The notes below the pieces were generated by a model. It made no database searches. It saw only the letters and a list, made by a program, of their open reading frames with translations, and was not told the origin of the DNA. This document shows positions 1-8,574 of a stretch of 19,120 nt of DNA, in pieces (the stretch's first letter is position 1; each line of letters begins with the position of its first letter). The DNA is from Tilletia caries (taxonomy: Eukaryota > Basidiomycota > Exobasidiomycetes > Tilletiales > Tilletiaceae). Both the position numbers and the translations under genes were made by a program. Location of the stretch: NCBI GenBank assembly GCA_032718865.1, contig JALUTQ010000043.1:1-19120 (forward strand), in the 5' to 3' direction.

Positions 1-990
1 ATTTTCAGGTTTGTCAAGCTTCTGGAAGGCCGGATGGTGTTGGTGTTCTGGCACCCTGCTCTCGTCTCATGCCTCATGCCTCATGTCCAAGAATGACTGA
101 TCCGCAATAATGAGTTCCCAACAGACTCTCGCAGCGCTCGCAGCCGCATCGTGCAGATCTTCCTTGTACTTTTTCCGTAAGGCGCTTGGGCCTTGGACGC
201 GTGGCCATTTTAGCTAGTTTCTAAGCTTCGCGCCACAATCAAAAACTCTGAGCATTATTGAAAGTACATTATATATGTACCCGGCGCCTGTCGCTGTCAG
301 TATAGTGGTGCTGCCAGCTGCGCGAGTTACTTTACTCATATTAATTAGCCAGTTAGTTTTCCATGCGTGATGACCAAAAATGATAATCATGCAATAATAA
401 CTATGAACAACGAAGAACGATCAACGATCAATCTTGCTTATTATTGCCATTTCCGCCGTATGGTCGCCTCACATCTCTTGAGTGGTATCTGACTCTTGAC
501 GCTTGTTCTTTTTCCCCAGACCACAACTACATCATGATCGCATGATCAATCAATCAAGCCAGCATCATCTGACGCATCATTGCGCGGGACTCCCGAGTCC
601 CGCACGCTCGGACCTAGCACCTGAAGCCTGAAGCCTGAAATCTGAAAGCCTGACCGCTCTCTCAATTGATTCAAATTAAGCTCGGATAAACATCCCTCAC
701 TTCTGTCTTTTTATCGCTTTATCACCGACCACTGTGCGTGTCACCGTTGTTTAAATATGTTTACTACTGATGACCAGCTGGAAGTTTCGCTGGTCCCTGA
801 CTTACAGATTGTGTTTATCCGTCTCGATCTCACCCACTGCTTGCTGGCCCGCGGGGCCGCGGATCGGCGGGCGATTGTCGTTCTTATGTACACATTCTCC
901 CAAAAAGCAACACAAACGGTCCGTGCCCTGTGGTCTGTGCGCTGGTGCTGCACAGAGAGCGCGCTGAGGAGGGTTGGATGGGGGCGAAGC
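1..990. other. No gene recognised; non-coding flank
   Basis: No open frame here has recognisable protein features, and those present overlap each other on both strands. The segment holds only small repeats: three head-to-tail copies of CTCATGC/T at 66-86, and a degenerate CCTGAA-type repeat around 620-652 (CTGAAGC, CTGAAGC, CTGAAAT, CTGAAAG). The sequence is AT-richer than the coding parts of the window. No tRNA, rRNA or splice-bounded exon was found. Confidence 0.6.
66..86. repeat. Short tandem repeat, 7-bp unit x3
   Basis: CTCATGC is present twice in a row, followed by CTCATGT. This is a simple minisatellite with no visible function. Confidence 0.8.
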
Positions 991-998
991 TATAAAAG
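991..998 (+). promoter_or_regulatory. TATA box (TATAAAAG), plus strand
   Basis: A textbook TATAAAAG lies about 30 bp upstream of a pyrimidine-rich stretch (about 1021-1040), where a start site would be expected. About 105 bp downstream is a perfect splice donor, GTAAGT, at 1098. No coding sequence can be attached to it, so this may be the promoter of a non-coding transcript or a remnant of a mobile-element promoter. The motif is seen; the function is inferred. Confidence 0.4.
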
Positions 999-1093
999 GA
1001 AGGGGGACTGCCACCAAACCATCTTTCTTCTTCTCCCTCAGGAAGGTTGTCTCTGTCTGTTGTGCAGCTTAGGCCAAGCTAGTGTACACCTCG

Positions 1094-1365
1094 TCGGGTA
1101 AGTTGTGGGTTGGTTGCGGTTTGACCCCCGTTCCCGTCCCTGGGACATCAGACCGAACATAGCAATAGCTCAGGTGCTGGCACGGGACATCAGTGGAACG
1201 GGGGGAACTGGGATCAACAGCGTTTTCTGCAGCGCCAGCCCCCTATGGTCTTACGGGGGCTCTGCAGCGTGGTTCGTTACTTCAGCTCTGTCTTTGACAA
1301 GCTTAGTACAACCCAAGCCTACTAGTCCCAGTGCCGAGAGTACATAGACCCCACAACTTACCCGA
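1094..1365. mobile_element. MITE-like element with 16-bp perfect terminal inverted repeats
   Basis: TCGGGTAAGTTGTGGG at 1094-1109 is the exact reverse complement of 1350-1365. The 272 bp between the outer ends has no credible coding capacity and contains two copies of GGGACATCAG (about 1142 and 1184). The size and perfect short TIRs suit a non-autonomous DNA transposon (MITE). I see no clear target-site duplication immediately outside either end, so the superfamily cannot be named and the true ends may differ by a few bases. Each TIR carries GTAAGT reading inward, a perfect splice donor, so the element could present a donor in either orientation. Confidence 0.55.
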
Positions 1366-2390
1366 GACAGACGCCCGGCAAGAGACACCTTCAACTAACC
1401 AGGTGAGTACCTTAAAGGCTCAGACCAAAGATAAACAACTAACAGACTTGGTGAAAAGCCAAAGTCAGAAAAAGAGGCAAGACCTGCGCGAGTGGCAGTG
1501 CTAGATGATAATGAATAAAACCAGAATAAAAATCAGAGTAAGTCAAAAAGAGAGGGTTTAATTACAGCAATGAATCAAGATCCTCATTTGTGATTGTGAC
1601 TTTGGGTTCCGTATAGTCTCCCAAGTCACAAAGCAGCGTCCATGAGGCATGAAGCAGTTCCTGTATGTGTAATTGTGTGTACACCTGCAGACCTTGAGGT
1701 ATGAAAACACCTTGATTCCAAAATAAGCGAGTCTGTCTCCCCGCACCATTTTCCTTTATATTTAGTGCTAATTCTCGACAAGTCCTCAAAGCCTCAAATA
1801 AGATTCCAGTGAGTTTGATCATCGAACTTCAAGCTTCAAGTCTCAACCGATACATACCCGTGCTCCATACAACACCTGAGTCGCCTGAGTGCCTGAGTGG
1901 TTATTACTGTCATAATAGTAAAATGAGCGCTTCGCGTCGTGCGCTATTCATTGATTGCATACATGGAGTGAAGAAGAAGGAGGGGATTTTGCGATGTATG
2001 GTGTCGCGAAAAATCTATTTTCCAATTCAAATGAGCAGACTCGGCTGACAACGGCTGTCCCATGTGTTTGATTCGTGCGCAGGAGACAGGGACTGGTTGC
2101 CCCGACAACAACAGCCAGTAACTCGCAAGGTCACCTTCACGATTGTCGATTCCTACCCAACGGCCCTCATCTGGCGCCGTCTCAACTTGGAGTGTTCTTG
2201 AAGGGACTGGTGCTGTCTCGATCTCCGCTGACCGCTGCACTCACAGCAAGCAGTCCAACGCCCCCAACAACAACAATATCCGCATCCTCCTCACCACAGC
2301 AACCACCGACGCGCTCCGCTCAAGGCAAAGGCTCGCTCAATCACATACGGAGACAGGTTCATCCCCATTCCCCAGCAGAGATGGATCCGA
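1366..2390. other. No gene recognised
   Basis: No supported gene lies in this interval. A strong splice-like junction occurs at 1395-1408, where CTAACCAG is followed directly by GTGAGT. From about 1420 to 1800 the sequence is AT-rich with short opposing frames that look random. From about 2080 onward it becomes C-rich on the plus strand and may be the 5' leader of the candidate gene at 2392. Confidence 0.5.
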
Positions 2391-2391
2391 C

Positions 2392-3139
2392 ATGCAGGCC
2401 GCATACCAGCTCATAACCGACGACCTCCAAGCGCAAGCTCACCGCAGTCCGCAGACATGGATGCACAGAAGGGTTCGTTCTTTCATCTTCCTCTCTCTAT
2501 GTCCACCTTGCGTACGTCCTGCTGACTCTCATAATCTCCCGTCCGCAGAAGAAGCAAACCAAGCATTCTCCTCAGTCCTCCCTCCTCATAACCGAATTCT
2601 TCGGCCTCCCCACCCCGCCCAAGGCAAACCACAAACGCCTCCATCATCTCATCCGCATCGCCTCTCATCGGCCCAAACGGGGTTCGTACCAATACCGAGC
2701 GTCTGGATGTACGCACCCCCGTCGACTGGCAGTGCTGGTGCGGAAGATAGGGCGGGGTGGCGAGCACATACACCGCAGCCAGCGGGGAGCGGGGCGGCAG
2801 TGCGGGACCGCGTCGTCCTCGGACTCTGATACGGACTCTGATACGGACTCTGCTACGGACGGCGGGCAAGGGCGCGCAGTCGTGTCAACAGCGCATGCAG
2901 GACAACCGCCCCCCTCTTCGTGCTCCTCCCTCCAGTCTTTCCATCCACGCGACCTACTTCAGCCGAGAAACGATGCCAACGACGCCTACGTAGGGGCTGC
3001 CGGCGCTGGTGATGGTGGTGGTGTTGTGAGCAGCTGCGCGTGGAGATCCGGCGATAGTGTGGAGTCCGGCCGGACGGCGAAGACGACGCGGCTGAATGCG
3101 CCGATGCCAAGTGTGCGCTGGATGGTGTACCCGCCATAA
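2392..3139 (+). CDS. Candidate two-exon gene, unknown function
   Basis: From the ATG at 2392 the frame runs to 2472. A typical 76-nt fungal intron follows (2473-2548: GTTCGT donor, CTGAC branch-like site, CCGCAG acceptor). The join is in phase and continues to TAA at 3137-3139, giving about 223 residues. The start of exon 2 looks protein-like: basic, with the segment SLLITEFFGLPTPPK, which loosely resembles a PCNA-interacting (PIP) box but lacks the usual glutamine. Later parts are low complexity; SDSDTDSDTDSATD comes from a 12-bp tandem repeat. No family was recognised. The 3' part lies antisense to a genuine kinase fragment (2989-3426), so the gene may end earlier through another intron, or be spurious there. 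Exons and intron are inferred from signals only. Confidence 0.3.
2821..2860. repeat. 12-bp tandem repeat, about 3.3 units
   Basis: GGACTCTGATAC occurs twice, followed by GGACTCTGCTAC and a final GGAC. On the plus strand it would encode the acidic SDSDTD-type run of the candidate gene at 2392; on the minus strand it encodes an arginine-rich run. Its presence explains low-complexity translations on both strands. Confidence 0.85.
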
Positions 3140-3426
3140 ACACCCGCTGCCACATCCTCCGCAAGCAACGGCCCCTCGAAGGATGCGAGCGTCTCCGCAG
3201 CGGGAGGCGGTGCGAGGACGGAGTTGGATGCTGTCGCTGTCGATGCCGATGCTGCGTGTCTTGGCGGCTGTGGCGTGGGCGCGAGGACCGGCGAGCGGAG
3301 GGCAGTGCTGCGCTTGTTGGGGACGATGAGGTGATCAATCCTCCGCCGCGATGCGTCAGTGCGGCCGTTCCGATCGAGTCGGCCAGCGCGAACGGTGTCG
3401 GTGCTGGACCTGGTGCCTGCGACCTC
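2989..3426 (-). pseudogene. Protein kinase N-terminal fragment, truncated
   Basis: The minus frame is open from a stop near 3438 down to TAG at 2986-2988. It reads a Ser/Pro/Ala-rich lead, then YGGYTIQRTLGIGAFSRVVF. This is the glycine-rich ATP-binding loop of a Ser/Thr protein kinase (GxGxFSxV at about 3085-3108), resembling fungal CAMK-like kinases in the motif as I know it. The next expected element, the VAxK lysine strand, is not in frame. A weak resemblance (about KRGAVVLHALL, around 2890-2945) lies in another frame, after a possible short intron or frameshift. No HRD, DFG or APE motif occurs anywhere in the window, so the catalytic core is missing. A possible acceptor (CGTAG) at about 3437 could join an upstream exon, but none was found. 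I read it as a 5' gene fragment left by rearrangement. The kinase call is confident; the subfamily is not. Confidence 0.65.
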
Positions 3427-3758
3427 CTACGCGGACGAGCGCAGCCTCTGCCACCGCAAGATATTCATTCTCCTTCTCAACTATCGACTTCAATGTGAGA
3501 ATGCATCCATCTCTATCTCTTTTTCCGATCGTAGCAACTAACTGATATCAATCTCTCCTTACCACTACAGTTTACAGCTCAGGATCAGGACTAGGCTACC
3601 TCCATCGTTGGTTTCCACTCGCTCAATCACCGTCGGCCTTCTCGCCCTCAGCATTGCCTCTGCACCACGCCCGACAGTCAGGCAGATGCCTTTTAGAGCG
3701 CGCTCAAGAGTGGCAAGGCTGCTTTTCAACCTGTCGGGCGGCTGCTCCTACCTGGTGA
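3335..3758 (+). other. Possible spliced ORF fragment, unknown
   Basis: A plus frame open from 3335 meets a very typical fungal intron at 3495-3570 (76 nt; GTGAGA donor, CTAACTGA branch site, CTACAG acceptor). It continues in phase after splicing to TGA at 3756-3758, without stops on either side of the join. The product (about 115 residues) contains RKIFILLLNYRLQ and then FYSSGSGLGYLHRWF; no family was recognised. The first third is antisense to the kinase fragment. The intron signals are the best evidence for transcription on this strand; otherwise the call is weak. It could be a downstream exon of the 2392 candidate gene. Confidence 0.25.
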
Positions 3759-3875
3759 GACACTCGCGCTTGACCTCACACCAGCATCTATGTCCGTCAG
3801 CACCAGATAATAGATATTTAAGTAAACAAAATCAAAGGATCATGATTTCAAACGACGAAATGTTAAAATGAAGTC

Positions 3876-6325
3876 TCATGACTGAGGAGGGCCTGGCGGC
3901 GGGTTGGGTCGTGCTCGCTTGGAGCTCCTAGCGTTTGATGGATCCCCGGAATCTATCGAGGCGCCGATCCCCTGACTGGACGAGGGTTTGGGTCGGGCTC
4001 GCGCTTTGTTGACTTTTGGCCCTGGTGGCTTCACTGAGGTTCGTCGCGTTTCCGCGGGATCCTTCTTGCGGGCCGATGGTGGTCGACCTTTTGTGCGGAT
4101 GAGAGGTGGATCACGCACGGGGAACCCTGCGTCCTCACGCTCTGTTTCGGTTCTGGTCGTAACAGTAGAGAGCGCGTGGCTAAGTAAGTACTGAATTGGG
4201 CTGTGTCACGCCGCACGAGATTGGGATTCGGGAATGGGCTTTGAGACTGGACTCACAAAAAGTTCTCCAGCATCGTCTCAAACTTCTTAACTCGGGTTTC
4301 TGTGCTCAGAGCTTTCATGATGTTGTTCGTGGCAGCGGTCGCTCGATGGTATGCATGTACCTTGGGCATCTTGACGCCCGGACCTGGAGTGGGTGCATTT
4401 TCAATGTCTGTGTTGCCAGGGAGCTGCACCGGCACGGCTTTCTCCGGAGGATCCACCGCGAGAGCAGGAGCTCGGAGTTGAATTGGGGTCGACTTCGCTG
4501 CAGACGTCGGATCGATGTACCATCTGTGCTTTAAAAGGGTTGGAAACAATGACAGTCAGTCACTCAGCCTATAATTGATGTAGACAAATCCGACCGCCTG
4601 TGCCCTGACCTTTGATTGATTTGCTGAGGAATGAAGTATTCACCTTCCCCTATCACCGCCCACATATGGCGGCACGGCACTTCTGCTGCCACTGCCTCAG
4701 CGCAGGTGCAAAAGAGTTGGCCATCATCCGCCACAAGCAAGGCACGCGACCTCGTTGTGCCGCGGCGCTGCACATTGTATGCTCTTACGAGCTTCAAACC
4801 AGACGATCCGATCATATCGGCCAGGTACTCCGCATCTAGTCCGGTGTTCTGCTCGTCGTTCTAATGAGAAGTATAAGCAAAACGGTTACTGTTAGTGATT
4901 TGGGTGGTAAGCTGGCTGCTGACGATTGGCTAGACTCACCGGTAGCTCTCGAGCAATGTCCTCATCTTCTTGGATATTCATATCAACATCGTCATCCACG
5001 CCTGCCTCGTCGAAGGGCGATCCCTCTTCCCTATCCGTGTCGAATCTCTGGGTGACTTGGATGATCCGACGGGCATCGGTTCTTTCACGCCGCTGACCTT
5101 AGTCTGGCCATTCTCTTCCTTATCCCGGGCCGCAGTGTCTTCTTGATCACTCCGTTGCTCGAGGGTGTCGCTCGCCATCGATTGAGGAAGCTAGAGAGTA
5201 GAGACGAGCAGGTGTAGAACGTCAGAAGGAAAGAGCATGAACAACACAGGGAATGAGAAATGATTACTCGCATTGGTAGGATTAACGCGGTAGAACATGG
5301 CCTGGGACATTTGCTCGTGAATCTGTCTTCTCGGCCAAATCGTACACTGAGCTCGCACTGCGTCGACAACCTCTTGAAAATAGTCTTCGACGGCATCGGC
5401 ATTGCGGCTGAGGAACTGTGGAGGCAGAACCCTCAGAGTGTCAGACTATGCACACGCTCCACGGTCCACACCACACTCGTTGCACTCACGGACGAATTGC
5501 CATCGCCCGAGTCTCCTTGCTGAGCCGCTCGCTGTAGAAGCCGAGGGAACAGCTCCATAAGCGTCGTCTTTCGACTCGAAAGCATCTGTTGACTCCATTC
5601 TCTGATTCGACCCGCCCGGTTGTCCGCATATTTGCTGTGAACTGAGTGCGGGTCCAGGCGGCCGCCCAGCTGCGCCTGTTGGGATACTGAAAGGTTTCGA
5701 GGTATGGCCGTGTCCTCGGAAAGATTCGAAGCATTTCGTTCCAGCGGGTCTCGAATGCCTTGGGACTGGGAGCTCGATAAACCAGCCAGAAACGTTGACA
5801 AAATTGTGACCATTGGTCCCGTAGTTTCGATACCAGGTTCCGACGAACATTTTTCCAGAGATGCCACAGACAGAGTAAATGATTAGCATCCGGGCAGACT
5901 TTGCGCACCGCGCTCATGAATGCAGCGTCTTGATCGGACATGATAACAGAAGGCTTGGATCCAGATGCGGAAACGAGCTGTTGACGCGCCCATTGATGCG
6001 CATCGTGGTCCTGTCGATCTTGGACAACGTAGGCGACGTTTCGAGTCCGACCGGCACCGTCGACAACGCAGAATACGTTCAGAGGCATCTGATACATATT
6101 GCGCCCTTGAGCCACATCAGCAATCACGACGTCCCCGAACCGCTGCAGAGTCTCGATCATTTCTGGAGACGAGACAAACAGGCTTTGTTTACCGATGTAC
6201 AGCCAGTCTGCACCCATGTCGAGCACGTGCTTGCATTCGCATGTCAGATTGTCGAGGTCGGACGCAAGCACACTGGGTGCGATCTTGGTCTTGACGGGCG
6301 CAGAAGGGATGTCGGTGTTCGGCAT
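3876..6325 (-). pseudogene. MULE-family transposase, frameshifted
   Basis: Cut-and-paste transposase of the Mutator-like superfamily. The DDE region is in the frame from ATG 6325: DVAQGRN (first Asp), MSDQDAAF (second Asp), CLWHLWKN (the CxxH motif of MULEs) and RVESENG (Glu). A one-base deletion near 5583-5590 then shifts the frame to SSRKTTLMELFPRLLQ. After an intron ending at 5416, 5415-5268 encodes a normal MULE segment (AVRAQCTIWPRRQIHEQMSQ). Introns at 5191-5267, 4861-4939, about 4533-4648 and 4180-4256 are 77-116 nt with good signals. The exon after 4861 holds a SWIM zinc finger (CTC...PCRH, 4666-4710). The last exon ends in a basic tail (DPPLIRTKGRPPSARKK) with stop at 3876-3878. The 4940-5190 exon needs at least one more frame change. 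The N-terminal DNA-binding region usual for MULEs is not visible. Family certain; exon edges partly inferred. Confidence 0.85.
3876..6325 (-). mobile_element. MULE DNA transposon (coding part)
   Basis: This is the minimal extent of the element, set by the transposase remnant. I could not identify terminal inverted repeats or a 9-bp-type target duplication around it, so the real borders are unknown. They may lie in 3760-3875 and 6326-6840, both of which are non-coding. Confidence 0.6.
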
Positions 6326-6844
6326 GGCGGGCGACAGTCTGACAGTTACGTTGGGAAGGGGAGATGTTGAACGAGGAGGACAAGGTGGGACGGATACCAC
6401 GGGAGGATTGAGGAAGTGATGCACGAAGTGTGAAAGCCGGCTGTGCGATCCCTGCGCGATGTTGGAAAGAGGAGAAGGTTGTCAGTGGAAACCATACTTC
6501 CTTCCTTCCTTCCTTCGAGCCCATCAGAAGAGGCGAGCAACATAGCAGCAGCGCGTGCATTGGGACTTGGGTGGCTGTGAGGATCAGAACATGCGGTGAA
6601 GTGGTTGATGGTTCGAGTTCTGGTGGCGATTGCATGCGAAGCTGGTCGAGTCATGAGTGGACGCTACACATGGTGCACAAGGAGCAGTGGTCAACACGTG
6701 TTGATTCAGTTTTTGCAAACGCCTATAAGGGGTTTGCTCAGATTAACGTCTGGATGTGGCAGAAGGTAGATGTTGCTGATCGAACTTAGGCGGAACATGT
6801 CGATCGGTGAGGTTCCATCAGCATGAGCGAAGCTTGAGATACTC
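6326..6844. other. No gene recognised; contains (CTTC)5
   Basis: This stretch between the MULE transposase start and the 3' end of the coiled-coil gene has no supported ORF. Five perfect CTTC units lie at 6497-6516. It may contain the upstream part of the MULE, including a lost N-terminal exon, but no conserved segment was found. A GGTTCGAGTTC at about 6606 resembles a tRNA B-box but is not within a foldable tRNA. Confidence 0.5.
6497..6516. repeat. (CTTC)5 microsatellite
   Basis: Five perfect tandem CTTC units. Confidence 0.85.
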
Positions 6845-7555
6845 TCAACTTGATGAGGCTGGTGCTTGATGGATTAGAGTCGTCGGTCTGGAAGCGGAAG
6901 AGATGCTTTCGTACTGGGGTGGGCTGGCCGTAGACGTGCCTGTCCCAGCTGCAATTGCGTTGGTCCTTGGCATCCCCTGTACCACTCGAATTGCCTCCGG
7001 CCTGCAAAAATATTGTCAGCCCCTATCATATCTTGTAGCATTCGAAAGCAACTCACAATGCTATGCTCCATGTATTCATGCCAAAGAGCTGCGCGTCGCG
7101 ATGAATGATGTCCTTCCTTGCCTTGCTGATGTCCTCCTCGAGAATGTCGTGAATCCTTTTGAGCTCGATTCGCATTTCCGCAAATTGTCCCTTCCGGGCT
7201 TCCGAAATCGAATCCAGGATTGACTTGACGTGTTGCTGTGTGTTGACTTTCGATCGTTCGAATTCGTCGATCGCGCGTTGCAACCGATTTCCCATTCGCT
7301 CTTGATCGGCAGCGTGGACCTGATGCAGACGCTGCACGTCCTCCGCCATGTTGACGCAGAATCGCTCCGTACTTTTTTTCGAGTATGGATTGGAAGATGG
7401 CGAGTTGTTCCAAGCTGTCGGTCAACCGTGAGAGATCATGCTGGTCTTCTTGCAGGGAGCTGATATATCGTTGAAGCGCAGGCGGAAGTGTGGCTGTAGA
7501 AGTTACGTGTGCGGTTTGCTGAAGATCGGCTTAGAGAGCTGGAGACGTCGACATT
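6845..7555 (-). pseudogene. Coiled-coil protein gene of unknown function, broken
   Basis: No family recognised. ATG at 7555 gives MSTSPAL and then an in-frame TAA (7531-7533). The same frame continues through LPPALQRYISSLQEDQ and TDSLEQLAIFQSILEKK, typical amphipathic helix. At an A7 run (T7 on plus, 7373-7379) the frame breaks; six A's instead of seven would join it to STERFCVNMAEDVQRLH and a long charged helix, LQRAIDEFERSK through ELKRIHDILEEDISKARKD, with heptad-like hydrophobic spacing. A clean 55-nt intron (7002-7056, GTGAGT donor, CTGAC branch, TTTGCAG acceptor) joins in phase to a Ser/Thr-rich tail ending at TGA 6845-6847. Both breaks are single-base events, so this could be a recent pseudogene, or the A7 could be a sequencing error with a start downstream of the TAA. 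It is divergent from the H2A copy. Confidence 0.55.
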
Positions 7556-8182
7556 TGTTCCGTGTGTGTATGTAAGTGCTGTGAATTCAGGTGGTGGTAG
7601 TGATGGAGCGGAACTCTTCTTGCCACTTGCGTCGGTGTCATTGCCACCCCGGTCCTGCCCTCATATGTACCAAATACCGAAGGAGTTACATTCAGATTCC
7701 AGCGCTCGAGCCTCGAGCCTCGAGGCCACTGCGGCAATTTGCATTTGTTTCATTTCATTTCATGGTCTGCGAGAATTGAAGAACCGTCAACCACGTGAGG
7801 TTGATGGGAGAACCTTCCCTCCTCTTTCTTGTGCGTCCGTATTCTCATTTCAGAACGTAGGCCATGGCTTGCTGGACTCGCCTCGTTGCCTGGTTCCTTC
7901 CTCCAACCATAACCTCCTTCGCTCGCCATCCAGTCCTTGAAACGGCACATACAGCTCTCTCTTAGTCGGGCTCCCGAAGTACGACGACCTCGAAGACTGT
8001 GAGTGGCCTTCTGATTCCCAGCGGGAGAAACGTTAGCTCCGCGCTGACATCAACAAGGTTACGTCCACGGTGCAGGTTCAGGTTATCCGCACGCACACGC
8101 ACACGCACCCAAACAACGCAACTTCATACAAAACTTCCCACTCCCTATCTCACCTCAAGCCCATCCAACCACAACACACACA
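7556..8182. promoter_or_regulatory. Divergent intergenic region upstream of H2A copy and coiled-coil gene
   Basis: This contains the upstream sequences of two head-to-head genes. The plus side just before the H2A ATG is a CA-rich leader (repeats of CGCACA at about 8090-8110, then CCACAACACACACA), typical of fungal 5' UTRs. A possible 5'-UTR intron starts with GTGAGT at 7999 and could end at AACAAG (about 8058) after CTGAC. A 7-bp tandem repeat (CTCGAGC x3) lies at 7705-7725. No clear TATA box was seen. Promoter function is inferred from position only. Confidence 0.35.
7705..7725. repeat. CTCGAGC tandem repeat x3
   Basis: Two perfect copies and a third ending in G. Each unit contains an XhoI-type palindrome. 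Confidence 0.8.
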
Positions 8183-8474
8183 ATGAGCACGGGGGCAAGT
8201 CTATCGACAAGGCAAGTGCAGTCGAGATCAAACACACTACGCGTTCGGCCAGGGCCGGTCAGCAATTCCCCGTCGGTCGTATCCACCGCGTGCTCCGCAA
8301 GGGCAACTACGCTGACCGTGTCGGATCCGGTGCGTCTGTCTACCTCACTGCCGTCCTTGAATACCTTGCAGCCGAGCGTCGTCTCCAGCTCGCCATCCGG
8401 ACCGACCAGGAGCTCAACAGACTGCTTGGCAACATGAGCATGTCCTCTTGCCTTCATCCACGGCGATCTCCTGA
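8183..8474 (+). pseudogene. Histone H2A, internally deleted copy
   Basis: Core nucleosome histone. ATG at 8183 is followed by a frame break in the G5 run (about 8191-8195): MSTG is in one frame and [11 protein letters not shown] in the next. Then comes a clear H2A fold: [20 protein letters not shown], then [24 protein letters not shown]. At 8376/8377 the sequence jumps straight to [19 protein letters not shown]. The roughly 19 codons that normally lie between them (end of alpha-2, loop 2, start of alpha-3, including the ILELAGNAARDNKK-type segment) are missing in frame, with no splice sites there. After LLGN a second small deletion and frame change leads to LAFIHGDLL, matching the H2A C-terminal GGVLPFIH region. 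Such a protein could not form a normal histone fold with H2B. It is canonical H2A-like rather than H2A.Z. The homology ends about 100 bp from the Helitron helicase stop codon on the opposite strand. Confidence 0.85.
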
Positions 8475-8574
8475 CTGCCATGCGGTGCGGGCCTCGATAT
8501 TGTCGCGCAAAAGTGTTGATGGGGGGTTGGAGGCGCGAAAGGAGCAATGAAACAACGTACCATTGACAAGGGGT

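Noticed and set aside
66..86. CRISPR-like or other arrayed repeats
   Set aside because: Units are contiguous with no spacers; this is a eukaryotic minisatellite.
991..1410. LTR of a retrotransposon around the TATA box
   Set aside because: No TG...CA ends, no direct repeat partner, no primer-binding site and no reverse transcriptase, integrase or gag sequence in the window.
5879..6370. 163-codon plus-strand ORF opposite the MULE transposase
   Set aside because: It is a shadow of the conserved DDE coding region on the other strand.
6600..6625. GGTTCGAGTTC resembling a tRNA B-box
   Set aside because: The flanking bases do not form a T-stem and there is no A-box or acceptor stem upstream.
7960..7977. 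TCGGGCTCCCGA hairpin next to CTAA on the minus strand as the Helitron 3' end
   Set aside because: The stem is only 5 bp, CTAA touches the hairpin with no spacer, and it is followed by G rather than T.
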